NCBI RefSeq assembly: GCF_036417845.1
Contig: NC_089980.1
Span: 53,070,501-53,134,500 of the forward strand
Length of the DNA: 64,000 bases
Reading direction: 5' to 3'
DNA from: Apteryx mantelli
Taxonomy: Eukaryota > Chordata > Aves > Apterygiformes > Apterygidae
Positions 11,421-24,345 of the stretch are shown here, one piece after another. The notes under the pieces are model-generated. The model searched no databases, was not told the origin of the DNA, and saw nothing but the letters and a program-made list of their open reading frames with translations. The position numbers were made by a program, and so were the translations under genes. Every line of letters begins with the position of its first letter. The stretch's first letter is position 1.

Positions 11421-12931
11421 TGTGAAGTTCTTACTGAAATGGTGGTTAAAGGATGACTTGCCTTTACAGGAAGGGTTAAATCGGGATCACCAGGGGACTG
11501 ATCGACCCCCAGCTGTACGCTCTCAGCTCTCCCCCCAGCCTTCCCCACTGCACTAAAGCTGCGCGTGACCCGTATCCTCCCTGAGTCACCACAATTTAAA
11601 ACTACAGCTGGTACTCTATGTAAAGCACAACCATCGCTTTGTAGGAAAACACCAATTTGCAGATGGTCAGAGCTCGGTTTTTAATTACATACATACCTTG
11701 TTCACCCCTTCCAGATCTCGGAGCAGCTGGCTCCATGGAAGGGGGCAGACGGAGAGCGGAAGCAGCTACCACGGAGCTCCCCGCCACGCTAAGCTCACCG
11801 GCACACGGGACTCAGTGGCCTCAGGGACACACAGCCACACACTTACTGGTTCCTTTCCACTCAACTCGCAAGGGAGCTGTGGCTGCGCTTCTGAAAAATC
11901 AGGTACAAACTGCCCAAAATTGGGTAGCCAAAAATCAGTATGCACTTTTGCTTTTTAAAAAAGGGGCATTTTTGTTCAAAGCAGCAGTGATTTAAGTAAA
12001 TAATGCCATGTTAGCAGTATCCAAATGAAGCAATTTTGCAGAAGGCAGAGCAATACAGTCCCTTTCCTATATGATTTTAAAAATACAGTTTTGACACTAT
12101 GTAACATATTCCATAGTTGTAAGCACTGGGGTTGGTAGAAAAAACAAAACAGAATAGGAAATCTACTCTAGAGAAGTATGAGCCTGTAATTAAAAAACAA
12201 TATCTGCCCTAACAATATGTGAGAAGATGGTAGAAGTCCACCAAGTCAGGGACGTACTTGGTTCTTTATCCCTGAGAGTCCTTCAATGGGAGCACTAACT
12301 TAGGACAGAACAATTCAAACTTTTCACTTGTCCTAACTCAGTGAAAAGGGTGCTCAGCCTCAATTTGCAGGCTGTTCAGTATAAAGAGAAATGGTACTGG
12401 GAGTGAAAGGTTAGAAAGGAGGGAATAAACTCACAGCAGATTCACTCTGAATCATGCCAAAATTACAAACAGAAAAGTGCAAAATAATACTCTCGTAGTA
12501 ATAATCCACGTAATTCAAGCAAAAAAAAAATTCAGAGCTATAAACTTCAGCATAAGTCAGAACTTTGCTATCTGAACTGCAATTACTATCACAGTTTTAA
12601 TTTCTCACAGCTTTAATTCTCCTACCTGTATTCAGCTAACACAAAAGAAAGCACTCCCAGGGTGATATGTTCATTAACATACTAAGACAAATTCCTGCAA
12701 AGAGGACACATGCAGAAAGATATATAATTGGGATTTGAATGCTCTGAAAGACTAAATGTGATTCAAGATACATCTTCTGGGATCACTAATCAGCTGTTAC
12801 TTAACAAACTGTTTGTCCAGCCTAAAAAAGGTGTCAAAGAATTTGTTTCTTAGGAGAGGAACATTTTTCACATGCACAGAAGTGTAAAAACTGAAGGATT
12901 ACTTGTCTGAGGAAAAGGAATATATGACTGT

Positions 12932-12976
12932 TTTTAATTAATTAGCATATTTTTATAAACATATAATTAATTAAAA
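12932..12976. repeat. AT-rich 13-bp inverted repeat with TAATTA motifs
   Basis: TTTTAATTAATTA (12932-12944) is the exact reverse complement of TAATTAATTAAAA (12964-12976), separated by 19 nt. Each arm contains overlapping TAATTA, the core site of many homeodomain factors. The sequence could be a regulatory palindrome or a chance AT-rich structure. Confidence 0.6.
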
Positions 12977-13839
12977 TCAGTCTCCTCCATTCATACTTAG
13001 TTTCTTTGGCGCTTAAGTGACTAAGGAGATGCATCTTCACTTCAGTAGGAATTGTGGATGTTCAGCATCTTTGAAAATATTAAAGATTGAAAACATGGAG
13101 TAACATGCCTAATTTTAGGCATGTCTCCTCCACTCAAGTCTTCCACTTAGTCTAATCAAATAAAAAAATTTGAAATAAGAGTTCAATTTATGTAATAATA
13201 TCTAAATTAAAGGATGAGGCAGTATAGAACATGCTAATGAAGATTTCTCAGCATTTTCACTTCTAAAGCCACAGAAATCACAAAACTGACAATCACAAAA
13301 AAAAAAAAAACAGAAACCCCAAGATGCTGAGAATGGGGTAATACAGCCAAAATTTTCTGCAACTAAACGGAGAATCCAAGCAGCTGCTTTGATCACATTT
13401 AACTTGACAAACATAAGCAGTACTTTGGACACATTCTTCTTTTTCCTTTTCCCCAACTTCAAAAACAAAGGTTATTTGGTATAGCTATGTCAATGCTTCT
13501 GTTGGATCAGCTGCTCCTGCAACATCCAGAAAGTGACTGCTGACCTCACTGAAGGGAGAAGCATGAGTAATGCAGTACGTGGAGCTTCCATAGCAGAAGA
13601 CAGAAAAGCAAGAACCAGGTGAGGTCATAATAAACAAAAAAAAAAAGACTGATCTGGAAGATGACTAGAAAGGAATGTTTGAACAAGTATGAGCACAATT
13701 TTTGTAATATGAGTATACGTAAATTCTCAAAAAAGTAATCCCAGTATTATACGTAGAGATGTTCAGCAGGAAAATACAATAAAATCATAGGATTAAATAG
13801 AATAGTAAATAGCCTTAAATGACTTCTCTGATTGTTTAG

Positions 13840-14450
13840 CTTCTTCTTCTGTTTCCTATACACTTATTTTTATGGTCTATCGCACATTCAATCCCATTGT
13901 CTCTGTTTTGGCCTATTCTTGTTTTTTTTCCATGTCATCTGAACTCTTCCCATCTTCTCTTCTTTATAAGGCTCTCTTCTTGTATTTGCACACATTATCC
14001 ATTTCCCTTAATTTAATGATGTCTCTTTCCCATTCACATGGCTCCTACACAACATCGACAATGAATGATTATTTACTCTACCTTACTGTGGAGTTTCTAT
14101 ATCTGCTTTGTCCAGTTCTTCACAGGGGAGAAACTCCTTCCACATTGGCATGCTTCTGCTATGCTCTACTGTCCATCCTCACAAATCTTCCTCGCCTCTT
14201 CTTCAGGGATTGCTTCCTCCAACTTTTGTTTACTTTCTAGTCTCGATTCACTTTCTTTACCTTCTTATTTCTTCCTTTTTTTACCCTGCACCTCATACAA
14301 AGAATTCTGCTTCTCCCCAATCTCCTGAACATCCTCCGGCTTTTTCAGCCTTGAGCTCGTTCCTCATTCCTGTCTCACCCATTATTTTTAATATCTTATT
14401 CTTCTTCCTTCTCTCTTCCCTTTTATTTTGCTGTCCACTGACTCTGTAAT
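13840..14450. other. Pyrimidine-rich (plus strand) region
   Basis: About 600 bp has a strong C+T bias on the plus strand (A+G on the RYR sense strand). This bias creates three overlapping open frames of 87-122 codons with Leu/Ser/Phe-rich, family-less translations. I do not regard these as genes. Confidence 0.55.
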
Positions 14451-14757
14451 GAGTTTCAGTAGTGTCCAAAATTCAGGGACCATAAGCCAAACGAAGAAGT
14501 CTGGATGGCTGAGTTCCCATGGTATGCTCTTCTAGTCCCTTTATTCCCAGTCTGCAGTGAAAGGCAAGTAGAAGTAGAATGAAAAGCAAATTCCTCAGCT
14601 GTGATCCTGTATGGACTGGACCACTCAATATATATATTTTTTTTTAAATATAGCTTCACCTGCATTTTGTTGGATTTTTTTAATTAAAAAAAAAACAGGA
14701 CAAATGCAGTTATTTTAGAAAGAAAGGGATCAACATCCCCCCAAAATAAAACTTGCG

Positions 14758-14899
14758 ACTAAACAAGCATTTAGATTTTAAGAACAACTCATCAGAAATT
14801 AAGCATAAGCCAAAACCACAGATCTCAACTAAACAAGCATTTAGATTTTAAGAACAACTCATCAGAAATTAAGCATAAGCCAAAACCACAGATCTCAAC
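14758..14899. repeat. Perfect 70-bp tandem duplication
   Basis: A 70-bp unit beginning AAACAAGCATTTAGATTTTA occupies 14761-14830 and is repeated without a mismatch from 14831. With shared flanks, 72 nt are identical at a period of 70 (14758-14829 versus 14828-14899). The identity implies a recent duplication, or an assembly artefact. The unit matches nothing I recognise. Confidence 0.97.
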
Positions 14900-17800
14900 A
14901 AAATAATTTCCTTTGCATCACCATTATCCTATTTTTTACTATGTTATGTCTCCATACATAACCCAGAGGCCATCCATCCATGCAGGTCCTCAGAAGTCTC
15001 ATAAAATTGAGCTCTTTCCCACTCTGTTAACATTGCATCTACTAAGTAGAGACCACTGCATAGTTACATGCATCTTTGCTATAGTCTTCTCATTTTCCAG
15101 GGATATTCAATACGTTCTCTCATGCTAGGCAAGTAACCATTTAATTCTCTAAAACACTATTAATTTATCTATAAGTAGTCCTACTTCATGCCATACTCCA
15201 TATCTTCACACTACACACACAGCCAGTGGGAAAAAATGGTCTTTGCAGGAGGGCAAGGTTGCAGAAAGGAAGAGAACATCAAACCAAGCAGTTGCTCTCT
15301 TCTTCCTCTCTTCCAAAGTTTTTGCTGCCTTCTCCAAGGATTTAGGATCTATCTCACTATGTACCATAAAGTCAGCTGCAAAATCATTGTCAAACACATA
15401 AGCTGTTTCTTCTTTCCTTCACAGTAATTGTGTATATAGATGACTGTGGGGCTTTAATTCAAGCTGCATTTTATTACTGAATGCATATATGGCCATAGGG
15501 ATCCTTACTTGTCCCTTTATATTTTAAAAGGGACTAATCCAAGGCTATCTCTTATTAGAGTGGTAATTTCATAATCCTTAAATCACCTGATATCTTTGCA
15601 GCTTCATCTGACACACTTTCTCAGGTGGCAAGTGATATTACACCGAGCCAAACTTCTCCTGATATCCCACATTAAAGTTAATAAACCTCTCTCTGGAAGA
15701 TGCAGCAATTCAGATTTTAATTTAGGGTAAGAATATTTGTCAACACTTTCAGGAAGACCTTGGAAACAGTTGTGTCATTGTGGTCTGGAGAAAAAAAAAA
15801 AAATCCCTGCAAGATGAGTGCTCAGTGTCCAAGGGCTATGCTTTTTGCTATAATTTATTTAGTATATACTTTGGTTAATGGTGACATACCACAAAATGCT
15901 AATTTGCCAAGTGCTGAAAACGTAGCCAAAAATTGTTTCCACCTTTGTCTGTGTGTGCCAGAATGCACAGATCAAATCCACATGCAAAGTTATCTTTCTG
16001 TTAAAAAGTTTTATAATACAGATACAGCAGGAAAGATATGCATAATGTGACATGGTTCTCCCAAACTCCAAAGTTATGAATGCTGAATCCCCTACTGCTC
16101 ATTCTTTAAAGCAAAGAAAGTAGAAACATAAACTAAAAGTATTCTGATTAGATTATTACCACTGTATTTCTACAGCATTTTTTAATATAAAAAGAGACCC
16201 TTCTCTCTAGAATCCTGGTAACAATCCAATGAGTCTTCAGAGGTTTAGTTAGAAGTGTGACTTATCTGAATTTTCTGTTCTTGTTAACTAAAGCAGATGA
16301 TATATTATTGCTTGTGCATTTTTAAGCAACCTTATGATTTATCATTTCAAGAGACTCATCTCTTCCCTCATACCTTTTGCTTCTCATTGTTTAATATCTT
16401 TTGAGAATCTGAAATGTACTAATGCAAAATTTAGGGGGAAAAAAGGAAAACATAAATGTCCTTTTCTATTTAGCTGATAATGATTTTTGCCTGGGCCAAA
16501 GATGTGGCTAAGCTTAAACAAATCTATGTTAATAACTTCATAACACATATGGGATACGTTTATGTGTGCATTGGCATCACTCTCTGATTTCAGTAGAGCT
16601 CCAGAATATTGCAGAACACTGCAAGAAGCAAGGGTCTTGGATCAGGATAGGGGGGTCTGGGAGTACTCTTAGGGGAGACGATCCCGAATTAACCTGTCTT
16701 ACATCTCCTTCCCATCTTACCCTCACAAGAAGCCTTGCCTATCTCAGCAGGGATGCAGCAAGATAGACAATGCTGACAGCACTTGTTGATATAGCTGCAA
16801 GGAAGAGACATCAATGAACTTCCCAGTCTTATGGGGCAATACAAGTGGGGCAGGGAAGGGTACGTGATCTTCTATGTCCGTAGTCTTTTTGTCCGAAGTG
16901 AGAAAACAGCTAGGTTGGAAAGAAAAAGAATCAGACTGGCCAGTGACCAAGACACTGGTCAAGCTCTGAGCTTGATTCTCTTTTCAAGTTAAGCCTCTTC
17001 AGGTGATGGAGTGGCTCTCCCTGCTTGAAAGAACAGTGCCTATGTTACAGTAGCACCAAGAGGTAAAACACATGTCCAATGGGAAGTTTTAAGCACGGGG
17101 AGTAGAGAAAAGTAGAGATGTAAGATAAGGATTCTTCCATTATGTTGTGGTACTCAGAAAAATTAAGCTCACACTCTGTAGAAAAGAACTAGTAAGTAAA
17201 GGAATTTAATAAGTAAATATCTGAACCAACCATGCACCGTGTAGAATATAAAACCGCCTAATTAAACAAACTGTTTTACTGATAAGCACAAACATTTCCA
17301 GCAAGATTCTCATCCCAGAAATAACATATATGTAACTTCAACAGCACATTTTGCTGTTTGTCCAAAGGCAACACTTTGCTGCTTGGACATGTCTGGGCTT
17401 CAGAGACCCAGCATATACTGAGTTTCAGAGTGAAGTGTTGCCTGTAAGGCTTCTGAGTTAGTGTTCTTGTCTCGCACAGATCTTAAGCCAACACTGAGCG
17501 AGCAGGTGGAGACAGCCAGTTTCATGTTTAAGTAACAGGGCAGAAGAGGTTCTGGTGTGGGATTTCATTTTCATTAGAAATCTTTGACTGTAGACTGCTG
17601 GACACAAATTCAATCTGAGAATAATAAAGAAGAGCAAAGCCTTCTTGTAGATGAAATTGCCTCATTTAAGACTATGTAAAGCCTAGCTAACAGGCAGCAA
17701 TTGTTAAAACTTCCACCAGCAAAGCTTTACTACAGTACAAAGTTCTTATACTAGAGCAACAGGGGAAAAAAAAAAAAAATCCAGGAAACTGAATAATCGT

Positions 17801-20800
17801 AGAATAAACCATACACAGAAATAGCACAGAATAATCCTCAGGTATGATGGCCAGATTCACAGAAATGGAGAGAACAAAGAATCATTTATGTCTCCATATA
17901 CCCAGTTTAGACCCACTAGTGAGAGGAAAAAAATGAGAGAGTGAGCAAACGGTTACTGTCAGAGCCGCTTTTCCTCTTTTGCAATACCTATTGGGGCTAA
18001 GCAGCTGTATCACACAGTATTGCACAAACATCCCAGTGGCTGAGCGTGCCCCAGAGCTGCACCAAGGCCACGTACTCTCCTCTCTGCCACCACTAACTAT
18101 TATTATTCTGTACTGGTTTTGCATAGGCCCTGCTTTCCATTTATATTGCCTGTCTGGCCAGTGAACATTACGCGGCCAGAGTAGCAAGCTGACACAAACT
18201 TCAGATAAACCGTACCACTGACTGATGTATATTTATCTAATTAAAGTGAAATACAGATCCATCAAGGGGACTACAAAACAGTGGAAAGACTGCTGCACTG
18301 AAGCTAAGAATATGCTACCTCCTATACATTTGCATTTACAGAAGCCAAGATAAGTAACATGTATTTCCTAGCCTAATAAGGTAGCCCAGTGCCTCAGGCC
18401 ACATGACCTCTGACCACATATAGCTATCTTCTTACGCCTGACCAGATGCATGACGCCTCAGATGTTACGAAAGAAGAAGCTATTGTAAGAGAGAAGCTTA
18501 TATCAGACCAGAAAAGACACAAAGTACGATATACAAAACAATCTGAACTATTCATGCAATATTTTTAAGACAGACATTTTCTTCCCCTCTTCTGCTATCT
18601 CATGCTTCCGCTCCCCCAAACAGCTATCAACATAGTAACCTGCCATTACCATGATTGCAGTGGATGCAATTCAAAAGAAAACCTGTAATGCCTTTGTATC
18701 ACAAAAGTAGTAAAGTTCTGACATATCACACTCACGAACACTGAATACATATATTGGTTCAGTATATTTTTCATCAGGACCTAACATTTTCCGTTTGCAT
18801 AATCCAAGAAAACATCACAAAACAGTGAAGTTTTGAGACAAAAATATCAGCTAATGCAGTTACAAGTGATTGAGAAAATGAAAGAATTGTTATTAATCTA
18901 CTCCTACACTTCTTTCTAATCTCTTACACAAAGACTAAAAGAACTATAATAAAGGCTTGAAACACCAAGTCCAGAACCCTAAGCGCTGCTATTTTGTGAT
19001 ATATGTATCACTAAGTAGTATTTTTTGGCTTAGAATAGTTTCAGGAATATTCAGTTCTACTTTTGGGCTTACTGTAATGGTACAAATGGTCTTCTAAAAC
19101 AAACCAACCAACCCCACCAACACATTCAGAAACATCCTTCACACAAAATATTAACGGTAACCTTCCCTGGTGTTTCTCATGGCTCAGCATTAGTCAGTCT
19201 GAATCCTAACACTCCACTATCTCCAGCGAAGCTCAGTTCACCACTCAGATGGTATTCCTCCAGGAAACTCAGATAAACTGGAGCACGTCTGCTATTTGAG
19301 AGCCTGGAAACTCTCTAGAAACACCTTCTATTTTTAAACACTTGCATTCTTTAGTTGGGAAGTACTGACATGCTGTAATTTTATGCGCAAGGGAAGGCAG
19401 TATCCAACACATTCTGACTTTCACGAGCACACCTGATGTGTTCCTTTGTGATACTGTCAGTATGGAATATAGCGTATACATCACTAGGTTATTTACAGTG
19501 CGTGGCTGGAGCAATGACTGAACGACTCAAACATGGTGTATACCTATGGAAAAACTAAGGAGAACTTGAACATCAAACTCCTGAAGAGACTTGAAAACTA
19601 TCAGCATTCGTTTTCGCCAAAAAATGAATATGCATTTAGATAACAATCAGAGGTTTGTATCATTTTAGTTCCTGTAGTATCAGCGCTCAGGTTGTAGATC
19701 CTGCCTATTTGAAGAAGGGTTATCACGTTGCAGCTTGGATCTAACGAACTCATGGAAAAGTAAACCACATCATAACGAAACCCTGCACCCTGTTGGAAAG
19801 ACGAAACACTGCACTAATCTTCTCTAAAAGTAACATAACAAAGACCAGACGGCCACACAGAAATAAAAGTAATAGTGGCTGCTACTACTGCCATCCAATA
19901 GCATCTAGGAGCCTCACCAAGCGCCCAGATTAAAACCAGTGGCCTGAGGGTACTCAGTTCTCAGCCACAGCATCGGATATCGTGCCTGCCAGATCCTGGT
20001 CGATTCCCTCTGCCAGCTAATGTCTCCTCAGAATTATTCAGATTCCATCCAGCTCGCTCTCATCTGTATGCCACTCATCCGACACACAGCAATTTTACTG
20101 ACTGATCTGGCTACTCCAAAATAGAGGGTCACAAGCACTGCATTGCATCTGCTTCCTAAATCTCTCACCAGTCCAAGACACGCATACTCAAAAAAGGGAT
20201 GTTAAAAGCATGTAAAGATTGAGAGAAGACTCCCACTAGTCTCCCCCACACTCATTATAATCAGACCAGGAGGGCAGCAGTGTGCTACTGAACTTGGGTG
20301 TCATCCTTGGATTTGCAGGGTGGCACAATATATTGTCAGAGCTGTGTTTCAAGGAAAACATCTGAAGAAGTAGTATTGGCCTCTATCAAAAGGTCTAACT
20401 TCTCAGGCCCTTAAAATAATTTATTATAACAAAAGAGAAAAAAAACACCAAAACGAAATGCTTTAGGGTGAGATGCTCATATTTTCCAGCTTGGGGAAAA
20501 AAGAATTTAAAAGTTACCTCCCCTATCATTTTTTCCTCAAGCAAATATTAATCAGAAAGCACCAGCCTCAGATTACAGCCCTGGCTGACTTACTGAATAT
20601 TTTAATCACCACTAACCTTATACACACAAAGCTCTGCATTAGGTTTCAAGCTCGCCTGCCCATAATTTAACCTGCTCAGTGTCATTCCTGGAAATGATAA
20701 GATTATTTTACTACACAAAAGCAGTGTTGCATGAAGGCGTTTAGTGTTGTCTTGTCCCTGACTGCTATTATCTTTATTGAAACCAGATGTAAAGAAGGGA

Positions 20801-23254
20801 ATGAATTCTGCAAATAATCCATAGATAACTTTATGATGGGGTTTGAAAAAGCAGCATATTATTACTGAAAAGAGATAATGATCAGATAGTGACATTATTT
20901 CAGACCTAAGGCTGGATGAAGTAATGCATCACTGAAAATATAACTGCTTCCACTACAGTTTTCTGGGCTTTTATGTGATTTCAGGAGCTAATAGAAATTA
21001 ACTGTTTTATCTCTATAATGCCATTTGGACAGATGCAAGTGGCAGAAACAAAAGTTTGAAGATCCAGTTCTTTACTAGCTTTATTATATTACAGAAGAGC
21101 TCTAATTAGCCTGCCATTGTTTTCTGTTCTGAAAGACGCGAGGAATATAATTTGGATATAATCACATTGGAAGCACTTCAGCATTTTTCTTCTCATTTTT
21201 TATCCCTATTGTACATTGGTCATCAAGGGTGTAAATCCACAAAGATTCACCTTTTGCAAATCAGCACAACACTTTCTCTCAGAAAAGAATTATCTTTTAG
21301 CCTCTGCAAAGATGTTCTTTTGCTATTATGATGAAATTTTAAGAGAAAAACACTACTTTCTTGAGGCCTCAATTCAAGAAAGCATTGAAGCATGTCCTGG
21401 CTTCAAGTATGTACCTTAAATCCACTCAGTCTTGAGTAAGGTTGTAAATGTTTTTCTGCATCAGGAACTGAGGTTGTTTAAAGTAAGAATAGGTTTAAAA
21501 AAATAGATTTGAATGACAGGGCACAACATTTTCTATATATCCTTCAGAGAACCACTGGCTTACTCAAGTTCACCTGAAAAAAAAATCAAGCATCAAAATT
21601 AGGTTAGGTTAATCTCCATCTCCCAATTTGGAAAATATTGGCTGGCAATGTTAAAGTATGAGCTTCACCAACAGCAGTAGTGAACAGATCAGAGTGCTTT
21701 AGATTCCAAAACGACTCTTGCACAATAAATGAATTTATGAATTTTAGATTTCAAAATTACACATTAATACCATTTCACTAATTAATGTTTGATACTTTTC
21801 CTCAATGAACAAAGTAGCAACATATCAACTGCTATAAAATCAAGCTCAAGTCCTGGGATGAGGTATCTAAATAAATGAACTAGCTATGTTGTGATTATCT
21901 TTCATATTTTTCTTTCAATTTGACCAGCTGCAAGAACAATTTTTTTTAAATGACAAGAAATCTTTATATTTGGAAGAACACCTGAATTGTATCATATCAG
22001 TAGAAAGCCACCCAGTCTTCTTTACTTTCAAAGTATCAGAGAAAGAAGAGTTAAATCTGTTATCACATAAAAACATATAAATATGTTATCCTTGTCTCAG
22101 AAAAATGTATGATCTGAAATACTTCATATACATGCTCAAATGCCCAGAAGTAACAGCTGTTTGGTATGCTCTCATCTTGGTCAGGGTATTTGACTGAATT
22201 ACATGACCTTTTGAGTTCCTTTCCTGCCCACACAGCTACATTTGTGATGGATGAAGCAAAGTCTTCATATTTACTCCCGAGTCTAACTTCCTGTTTAGCA
22301 TTCAGGGTATTTACAAAAAAAAATTTTAAGTCTAACTTTAACTTCTTTTCATTCTACTTTGGAAGATGAAAATATATATGCTTGATTAAGAAACAAGAAA
22401 CTCCTTTTCAATGGTTTATCTTTTGTTGGACAAAACCAGACAAGGTAAATGACAAATTTAAATATCAATTTTTCCAGAGGAGTGGGAACATACAGAGCAG
22501 GAAAAAGTAATCCAAAGCATGTTTCTATACAAATCTTTTTTATCAGCCAAATAACTCTGCTGTTATTATTTTGCATATGTATATGTATACATTTATGTTT
22601 TAAAAGACTACAGCTTGAAATAAAATACTTGAGAGTTATGGCAACTAGTACAAAGGTAGATTCCTACAAACTTAATGGTATCCCTGTAAAGTTACTGTAA
22701 ATTTATATTTTTATATAAAGTTTATATGTTTTATTGATCCTCTCTTACTCTCAAGTAAAGATTGGCTACAGAATTGCCCAGCTTCTGTAGTCCCTTTTCA
22801 AAATACAGACATAAATCTTTGCCTCTCCACTGCATATATTAGTTATACACATTTTCTTCACGCCCTTGTAAGAAGTGTATATTCTAAAACCACCACAGAA
22901 TGAATAAAAGCTATACCTCACATGAACTATAACTATCATAAATGCAATTGATAATGTCATCAAAATAACATGGTCCGGCACAAGACAATGCTACTTTTAC
23001 CAAGCGATAATGCTCCAGCACTTGAAAAGTTCACACTAAAAATTAAGAACACGAGTTGGCTTGTTTTTTTCCTGATATCATTAAGGTGATATTTTTCCTT
23101 TTTCATAAGTAAATTTGCATGCACTATTATTTGATAGCCCTACCATCCTTTGCCCAGATAACTGATCAGTTGAACAGGATGGGAGATATGGACTTAGCAC
23201 ATACCTGGAACAGCACCTTTTATATTCATGAAAAAAAAAAGTGCTGTTTTGGCA
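14900..23254. other. Intron stretch without a supported gene
   Basis: About 8 kb of plain AT-rich intron. The longest open frames (96 codons at 15760-16050, 101 codons at 17882-18187 minus) show no recognisable family or supporting splice context. I see nothing else in it. Confidence 0.6.
17766..17779. repeat. A14 homopolymer
   Basis: Simple A run in intron, no associated element seen. Confidence 0.85.
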
Positions 23255-23525
23255 AGATGGATTTTCCTCAACCTTCCTCCCTCTATTTATTCTATGTTTA
23301 TTCTCTTGCTCCTCTCTCTCCATTCCTTCTTGTTTTTCTTTACACCTCTGTCCCCCCAATGCCTTCCTTTATTTTTCTGGAAACTTCTGGAAAAAAGTTG
23401 TTTTTACCACTTTCCTTCTCCACTCTATTACTCATTCCCTTTCCCACCCCAGCACCCATCTGCTTTTCTTGGTTATTAATTTTTCATCCCTTCCATTTGT
23501 TCCACCCCTGCTCCCAACAGCCCTG
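23255..23525. other. Second pyrimidine-rich region
   Basis: About 270 bp with the same plus-strand C+T bias as 13840-14450, again yielding overlapping Ser/Leu/Phe-rich open frames (83-146 codons). No gene is supported. Confidence 0.5.
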
Positions 23526-23668
23526 CACAAAACCCTTGGTGCATAAATGGAAGTGTTGATGCTTCTTTGCTACCCTCATGGTCATTATAAATCATTAAAA
23601 CACATAACCTTATCAAAACCATTAAATAAGATAAGCACATGAAAAAATTAAAATCCCTTCCAACAGTA

Positions 23669-23686
23669 GTAGTACTTCAGTACTAC
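23669..23686. repeat. 8-bp near-perfect palindrome
   Basis: GTAGTACT and AGTACTAC form an exact inverted repeat with a 2-nt centre. It is short and of no evident function. Confidence 0.5.
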
Positions 23687-24199
23687 AGTACTAAAAAGAG
23701 GTTTTTTCCTCATATCTCAGTTGGCTGTTACACGTACTTTTAAAAGGTTAAAATTAAAGATTAAAGTGGCCTTTAAGTTCTTCTTGTTCTTTCTATTGTT
23801 CCCTAAATCTAGGTCATACATCCCTGTATTTTCTTCACTGCAGATAACAGCAGTAGTTACACCTCATCCAGCAGTTACCTGCCTGCCTCGTAGGAGGGAG
23901 TGTGAGGAGGCAAATGTTGTCAAATCCATTATAGCATTAAATTATTATTACCTGTTTGCCCCTGCTGCTTGGAATGTTATACTTTAGCCCTTACTCCCTT
24001 AAGGTTCCAATGGTAGTTTAAAATGGGGTTTTGTTACATGCAAAGTTTGAGTCATACCGTTATACACCATGCTACTCTTCCCGAGTCAAAATCCTGGTTG
24101 ATTAAAACACCTAGAGAAATGGCAGGACTTTGTCCTGTGGTACTTTTGCAGGAGGAGCAGCTGCATCCTGAGAGCACCCAAAGTCCAAACAGCTGTTTA

Positions 24200-24345
24200 T
24201 GTGTTTTGTACCTTGTGCCCACCGCTGCCGCTGCTCCCCCTGTCTCTTCTCCTCTTCCCAGGCAGCGCGGAGGGGAGACTCGATCAGCGCACACCCCGGC
24301 GAGGGCAGCCCTCCCGCCACCGCCAGGGCCATTCGACTGGAGCTG
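24200..24345. other. CpG-dense patch with an acceptor-like tract
   Basis: A pyrimidine-rich run ending CTCTTCCCAG (24253-24262 region, plus strand) is followed by a CpG-dense stretch starting GCAGCGCGGAGGGGAGACTC. On the plus strand this mimics a 3' splice site followed by a GC-rich exon, antisense to RYR. No protein family is recognised in any frame. Confidence 0.3.

Larger units (their letters stand above)
9389..13839. other. Intron stretch without a supported gene
   Basis: AT-rich sequence holding homopolymers, a hairpin (10632), the CpG islet (11155-11420) and the TAATTA inverted repeat (12932). No exon or known repeat seen otherwise. Confidence 0.6.

Noticed and set aside
10961..11560. 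Processed pseudogene on the minus strand with the T-run as its poly(A) tail
   Set aside because: No recognisable coding similarity, polyadenylation signal or target-site duplication around it.
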